NCBI GenBank assembly: GCA_031539425.1 | Contig: JAVKLI010000083.1 | Span: 1-6,648 of the forward strand | Reading direction: 5' to 3' | Length of the DNA stretch: 6,648 nt | Source: UBA4416 sp031539425 | Lineage (GTDB): Bacteria; Bacteroidota; Bacteroidia; B-17B0; Aurantibacillaceae | Part shown: in pieces, positions 6,531 through 6,648 of the stretch | How positions within the stretch are numbered: the stretch's first letter is position 1 | Layout of the letters: every line of letters starts with the position of its first letter | Notes under the pieces: generated by a model | Told to the model about the DNA's origin: nothing | Seen by the model: only the letters and a program-made list of their open reading frames with translations | Database searches by the model: none | Translations under genes and position numbers: made by a program

Positions 6531-6648
6531 TTAAGTTTTTACAAATAAGGCTGGATCCCAAAAATGAGCTTCAAAATTTTGAATACAATCATTATTAATC
6601 ACAATACCTTCCATTTCTAACAGTTCTTGCATTTGAGTAGGGTTTTCA
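6531..6648 (-). CDS. C-terminal end of an unrecognised protein (5' part beyond window)
   Basis: The minus strand is open from the right edge to a TAA at 6531-6533, encoding the last 38 residues of a protein. The visible tail includes NPTQMQELLEMEGIVINND and ends in AHFWDPALFVKT. Residue choice is typical of a soluble, folded protein: acidic/amphipathic first half and a Trp/Phe-rich end. The reading fits a genuine gene tail because it faces a bidirectional terminator and the neighbouring lipoprotein gene convergently. I do not recognise the family from this fragment and assign no function. Confidence 0.7.
   Translation of the reverse strand, partial: ENPTQMQELLEMEGIVINNDCIQNFEAHFWDPALFVKT

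Overview
The window looks like a piece of a Bacteroidota chromosome. The evidence is AT-rich DNA, TAnnTTTG-like promoter elements, no Shine-Dalgarno sequences ahead of the genes, a giant secreted protein with a choice-of-anchor L domain followed by Ig/PKD modules, and a lipoprotein of a type I associate with this phylum. The genus cannot be told from the sequence. All genes read as intact housekeeping or surface genes. I see no mobile element, CRISPR array, tRNA or rRNA.

Left half, minus strand: positions 1-3514 hold the first 1171 codons of a very large exported protein that runs off the left edge. It has a signal peptide, a choice-of-anchor L domain, a Calx-beta-like domain and about ten Ig-like/PKD modules. 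The last part visible is a two-module unit repeating every 163 residues. The best start is a TTG codon, because no ATG lies far enough upstream to give a full signal peptide. A type IX secretion (T9SS) C-terminal signal would be expected beyond the window, but is not seen.

Middle, minus strand: kbl (glycine C-acetyltransferase) and purN (phosphoribosylglycinamide formyltransferase) are separated by 5 bases and probably form an operon. Kbl makes glycine. Glycine feeds the purine pathway, both as the amino acid in GAR and as a one-carbon source, and PurN formylates GAR, so the pairing makes metabolic sense. The surface-protein gene follows purN after 71 bases and probably has its own promoter.

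Right part: a 127-base divergent region separates kbl from a plus-strand lipoprotein gene (5482-6360). It holds a TAnnTTTG box facing the lipoprotein, a weaker box facing kbl, and a perfect 15-base palindrome between them. A strong hairpin that can terminate in both directions follows the lipoprotein gene. At the far right, the last 38 codons of an unrecognised minus-strand gene enter the window and converge on that terminator.

The most noteworthy items are the 489-bp Ig-PKD higher-order repeat and TTG start in the surface protein, the kbl-purN pairing, the divergent-promoter palindrome, and the cysteine-containing lipoprotein of unknown function. I do not see a clearly new defence, mobile or regulatory system.
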